Origin: Actinomycetota bacterium
Lineage (GTDB): Bacteria > Actinomycetota > Thermoleophilia > Solirubrobacterales > Solirubrobacteraceae
Direction: 5' to 3'
Assembly: GCA_019348435.1 (NCBI GenBank)
Contig: JAHWJM010000105.1
Span: 1-8,107, forward strand
Length of the DNA: 8,107 nt
Shown here in pieces: positions 6,528 to 8,107 of the stretch (the stretch's first letter is position 1; every line of letters begins with the position of its first letter). The notes below the pieces were generated by a model. It did not search any database, was not told the origin of the DNA, and saw only the letters and a program-made list of their open reading frames with translations. The translations under genes were made by a program, and so were the position numbers.

Positions 6528-7658
6528 GTGACTGCCGACGCGCTGCCGCTGTTCGACCTCGCGCGCCGCTGGTCCAGCGAGCGCGAGGCCGCGTTGGCCA
6601 CCTTCGAGCGGATCGCGGCTGCCGGCGCGTTCAGTCTCGGCGAGGACCTGGCGGCCTTCGAGGCCGAGTTCGCGACGTTCTGCGGCAGCGCGCACTGCGT
6701 CGGCGTCGCCAACGGCACGGTGGCCATCGAGCTCGCGCTGCGTGCCTGCGGCGCCGGTCCCGGCAGCGAAGTGGTCACAGTCGCGCATACGTTCGTGGCC
6801 ACCGTCGAAGCGATTGCCGCGACGGGGGCGACGCCGGTCCTCGTCGACATCGACGCGGCGACCCGCACTGTCGATCCCGCGGCGCTGGAGGCCGCGCTCG
6901 GTCCGCGGACGGCGGCTGTCGTACCGGTGCACCTCTACGGCCGGCCGGCGGGCATCGATGCCATCCGGGCGGTCTGTGGGCCGCGCGGCGTGGCCGTCGT
7001 CGAGGACGCCGCGCAGGCTCACGGCGCGCGGCTGGGCGAGCTCCGGACCGGGGCGCTGGGAACCGTCGGCTGCTTCTCGTTCTACCCGACGAAGAACCTC
7101 GGCGCGATGGGCGACGGCGGGGCGGTGACGACCGACGACGACGACATCGCGGCGCTGGTGCGCTCGCTGCGCCACCACGGCAGCGCGCCGGGCGACGCCA
7201 ACCGCCATGAGCACCCGGGCGGGACCGAGCGCTTGGACAACCTGCAGGCGGCACTGCTGCGCCTGCGCCTGCGCCTGCTAGACGACGACAACGCGCAACG
7301 CGCGGCGATCGCCGAGTGCTACCGCAGCCGACTCGCCGGGCTGCCGCTCACCCTCCCGCCCGAGGACGCGCCGGGCATGTCATCGGCGCACCACCTGTTC
7401 GTCATCGAGACGGACGACCGCGACGCGCTGCGGGCGAGGCTGGCCAAGGACGGCATCGCCACCGGCGTGCACTACCCGACGCCGGTGCACCTGCAGCCGG
7501 GCTGGCGCCACCTCGGCTACGCGCCCGGCGACCTGCCGAAGTCCGAGCGCGCCGCCCGCCGCGTGCTCTCGCTGCCGATCTTCCCGCACATGGAGCTTGC
7601 GGAGGTCGAGCGTGTCTGCGCCGCCGTGGAGCGCGCTCTGGTCGAAGTGGTGGGGTGA
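6528..7658 (+). CDS. DegT/DnrJ/EryC1/StrS-family PLP-dependent sugar aminotransferase
   Basis: A 376-residue fold-type I aminotransferase that adds an amino group to a keto nucleotide sugar. Landmarks in order: VPLFDL-like opening (PLFDLARRW, 7-15); CVGVANGTVAIELALRACG (57-75), the substrate/PLP phosphate region; HLYGRPAGIDAI (135-146); VVEDAAQAHGA (157-167) with D160 for the PLP ring nitrogen and Q163; CFSFYPTKNLGAMGDGGAV (182-200) with the Schiff-base Lys189; and GGTERLDNLQAALL (231-244). The length is normal for the family. The GTG at 6528 fits the expected N-terminus and lies 10 nt after the sugar-transferase stop, so the two genes are probably cotranscribed; no Shine-Dalgarno is evident. 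With the Gfo/Idh dehydrogenase of the same locus it could form a 3-keto to 3-amino sugar route (WlbA/WlbC- or WbpB/WbpE-like). That pairing is inference; 3- or 4-amination of a dTDP-6-deoxysugar is also possible. Confidence 0.93.
   Translation: MTADALPLFDLARRWSSEREAALATFERIAAAGAFSLGEDLAAFEAEFATFCGSAHCVGVANGTVAIELALRACGAGPGSEVVTVAHTFVATVEAIAATGATPVLVDIDAATRTVDPAALEAALGPRTAAVVPVHLYGRPAGIDAIRAVCGPRGVAVVEDAAQAHGARLGELRTGALGTVGCFSFYPTKNLGAMGDGGAVTTDDDDIAALVRSLRHHGSAPGDANRHEHPGGTERLDNLQAALLRLRLRLLDDDNAQRAAIAECYRSRLAGLPLTLPPEDAPGMSSAHHLFVIETDDRDALRARLAKDGIATGVHYPTPVHLQPGWRHLGYAPGDLPKSERAARRVLSLPIFPHMELAEVERVCAAVERALVEVVG
7261..7278 (+). repeat. Three tandem copies of GCCTGC inside the aminotransferase gene
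   Basis: Three perfect 6-base units in a row encode an alternating Leu-Arg run (RLRLRL) in the helix after the TERLDNLQAALL motif. The repeat keeps the frame in whole-unit steps and replaces the more varied residues usual at this position. It is a possible slippage site but otherwise unremarkable. Confidence 0.5.
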
Positions 7659-7672
7659 TCGCAGAGCCGGTT

Positions 7673-7702
7673 CTGCCACTGCCTCGCGAAGAGACGTACA
7701 CT
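7673..7702 (+). promoter_or_regulatory. Candidate sigma70-type promoter for the FemAB-like gene (leaderless)
   Basis: CTGCCA (7673-7678, four of six matches to TTGACA), an 18-nt spacer, then TACACT (7697-7702, TAnnnT) lie in the 53-base gap after the aminotransferase stop. The ATG at 7712 follows the -10 box by 9 nt, so transcription would start almost at the start codon. There is no Shine-Dalgarno before this ATG, which agrees with a leaderless message. The gene may therefore have its own promoter in addition to read-through from the upstream operon. Confidence 0.4.
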
Positions 7703-7711
7703 CCTGGCGGT

Positions 7712-8107
7712 ATGTCGCCGGCGCGCCGCCCGTTGGACGGTTCCTCCGCGCACGGCCAGCTGCGAGTGCGTGAGATCGACGCGAGCGCCGACGCAAGATG
7801 GGACGCCTACGTCTCCACGCACGCCGAAGGGCTCATCTACCACACCTCTGCATGGCTGCGGGTGCTGCAGCGGGAGTATGGCCAACGAGCGGTCGGGCTC
7901 GCACTGGAGGACGCCGGCGGCAGTATCCACGGCGTGCTGCCACTGATGCCGACAAGGGGCCTGCCGCTGGGTCTCTGGAGCCGCGTCGGTGGGCCGCGTC
8001 TGTCCTCGTTGCCGCGGACGCCGGTGGCTGGCCCAATCGCCGACGGACGCGACGGCCTAGCCGCACTCGTCCGTGGGGCGGTGGAACGTACGCCGCCGGG
8101 GGCTCGA
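7712..8107 (+). CDS. FemAB/GNAT-like acyltransferase, N-terminal part (cut by the window edge)
   Basis: The frame is open from ATG 7712 to the last base, giving 132 residues. After about 17 variable residues, LRVREIDASADARWDAYV (18-35) and IYHTSAWLRVLQREYG (42-57) match the start of FemAB-related proteins found in exopolysaccharide clusters: a short beta-strand, W-x-x-Y/F, then the YHxxAW helix. These are followed by the GVLPLMPTR strand-loop (74-82) and LSSLPRTPVAGPIAD (97-111), the usual SLPF...GPLAD-type segment in a slightly divergent form. FemAB proteins transfer amino acids from aminoacyl-tRNA, or other acyl groups, to peptidoglycan precursors or glycans. With an amino-sugar aminotransferase just upstream, N-acylation or aminoacylation of the amino sugar is an attractive inference, not shown. 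The C-terminal half, with the second GNAT domain, lies outside the window. The start is supported by the promoter-like elements just upstream. Confidence 0.8.
   Translation, partial: MSPARRPLDGSSAHGQLRVREIDASADARWDAYVSTHAEGLIYHTSAWLRVLQREYGQRAVGLALEDAGGSIHGVLPLMPTRGLPLGLWSRVGGPRLSSLPRTPVAGPIADGRDGLAALVRGAVERTPPGAR

Noticed and set aside
1..8107. tRNA, rRNA, CRISPR array, insertion sequence or transposase
   Set aside because: No tRNA-like cloverleaf, regularly spaced repeats, terminal inverted repeats or transposase motifs were seen on either strand.

Overview
The window is high-GC (about 70% by eye), with G/C-rich third codon positions and GTG starts. Protein style points to a high-GC actinobacterium. 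The aminotransferase and the polymerase/ligase-like membrane protein most resemble the Thermoleophilia type (Solirubrobacterales/Gaiellales), but this placement is from memory of family style, not from a search. Most of the window is a surface-polysaccharide (exopolysaccharide or capsule-like) biosynthesis locus.

Left edge (1-874): the inner part of a diaminopimelate decarboxylase gene (lysA, + strand) stops abruptly near 396-407. At that point it runs head-on into the first ~18 codons of a folD-like gene on the - strand, whose ATG is at 449. Neither gene is complete. This is either a real rearrangement scar or a chimeric joint in the assembly. From about 450 to 874 there is no convincing gene.

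Polysaccharide locus (875-8107): a Gfo/Idh/MocA nucleotide-sugar dehydrogenase (+) comes first. It converges on an inverted two-gene unit (-) made of a Wzz-type chain-length regulator fused to a BY-kinase-like ATPase, followed by a Wzy/O-antigen-ligase membrane protein with a TPR-like tail. Divergent from that pair, and reading +, are a short polyprenyl-phosphate sugar-1-phosphate transferase, a DegT/DnrJ/EryC1/StrS sugar aminotransferase, and the start of a FemAB/GNAT-like protein cut by the right edge.

Inferred logic: the sugar transferase loads the first sugar phosphate onto undecaprenyl phosphate. The dehydrogenase and the aminotransferase are the usual pair for making an amino sugar through a 3-keto nucleotide sugar. 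The Wzy-like protein polymerises or ligates repeat units, and the Wzz/kinase protein sets chain length. The FemAB-like protein may add an amino-acyl or acyl group. No flippase (Wzx) or ordinary glycosyltransferase lies in the window, so the locus probably continues to the right.

The architecture is a recognisable Wzx/Wzy-type locus rather than a new kind of system. The less ordinary points are the lysA/folD joint, the two -10-like boxes placed exactly 9 nt before ATG codons (possible leaderless transcripts), the degenerate kinase motifs with a two-tyrosine tail, and the uncertain start of the polymerase/ligase gene.
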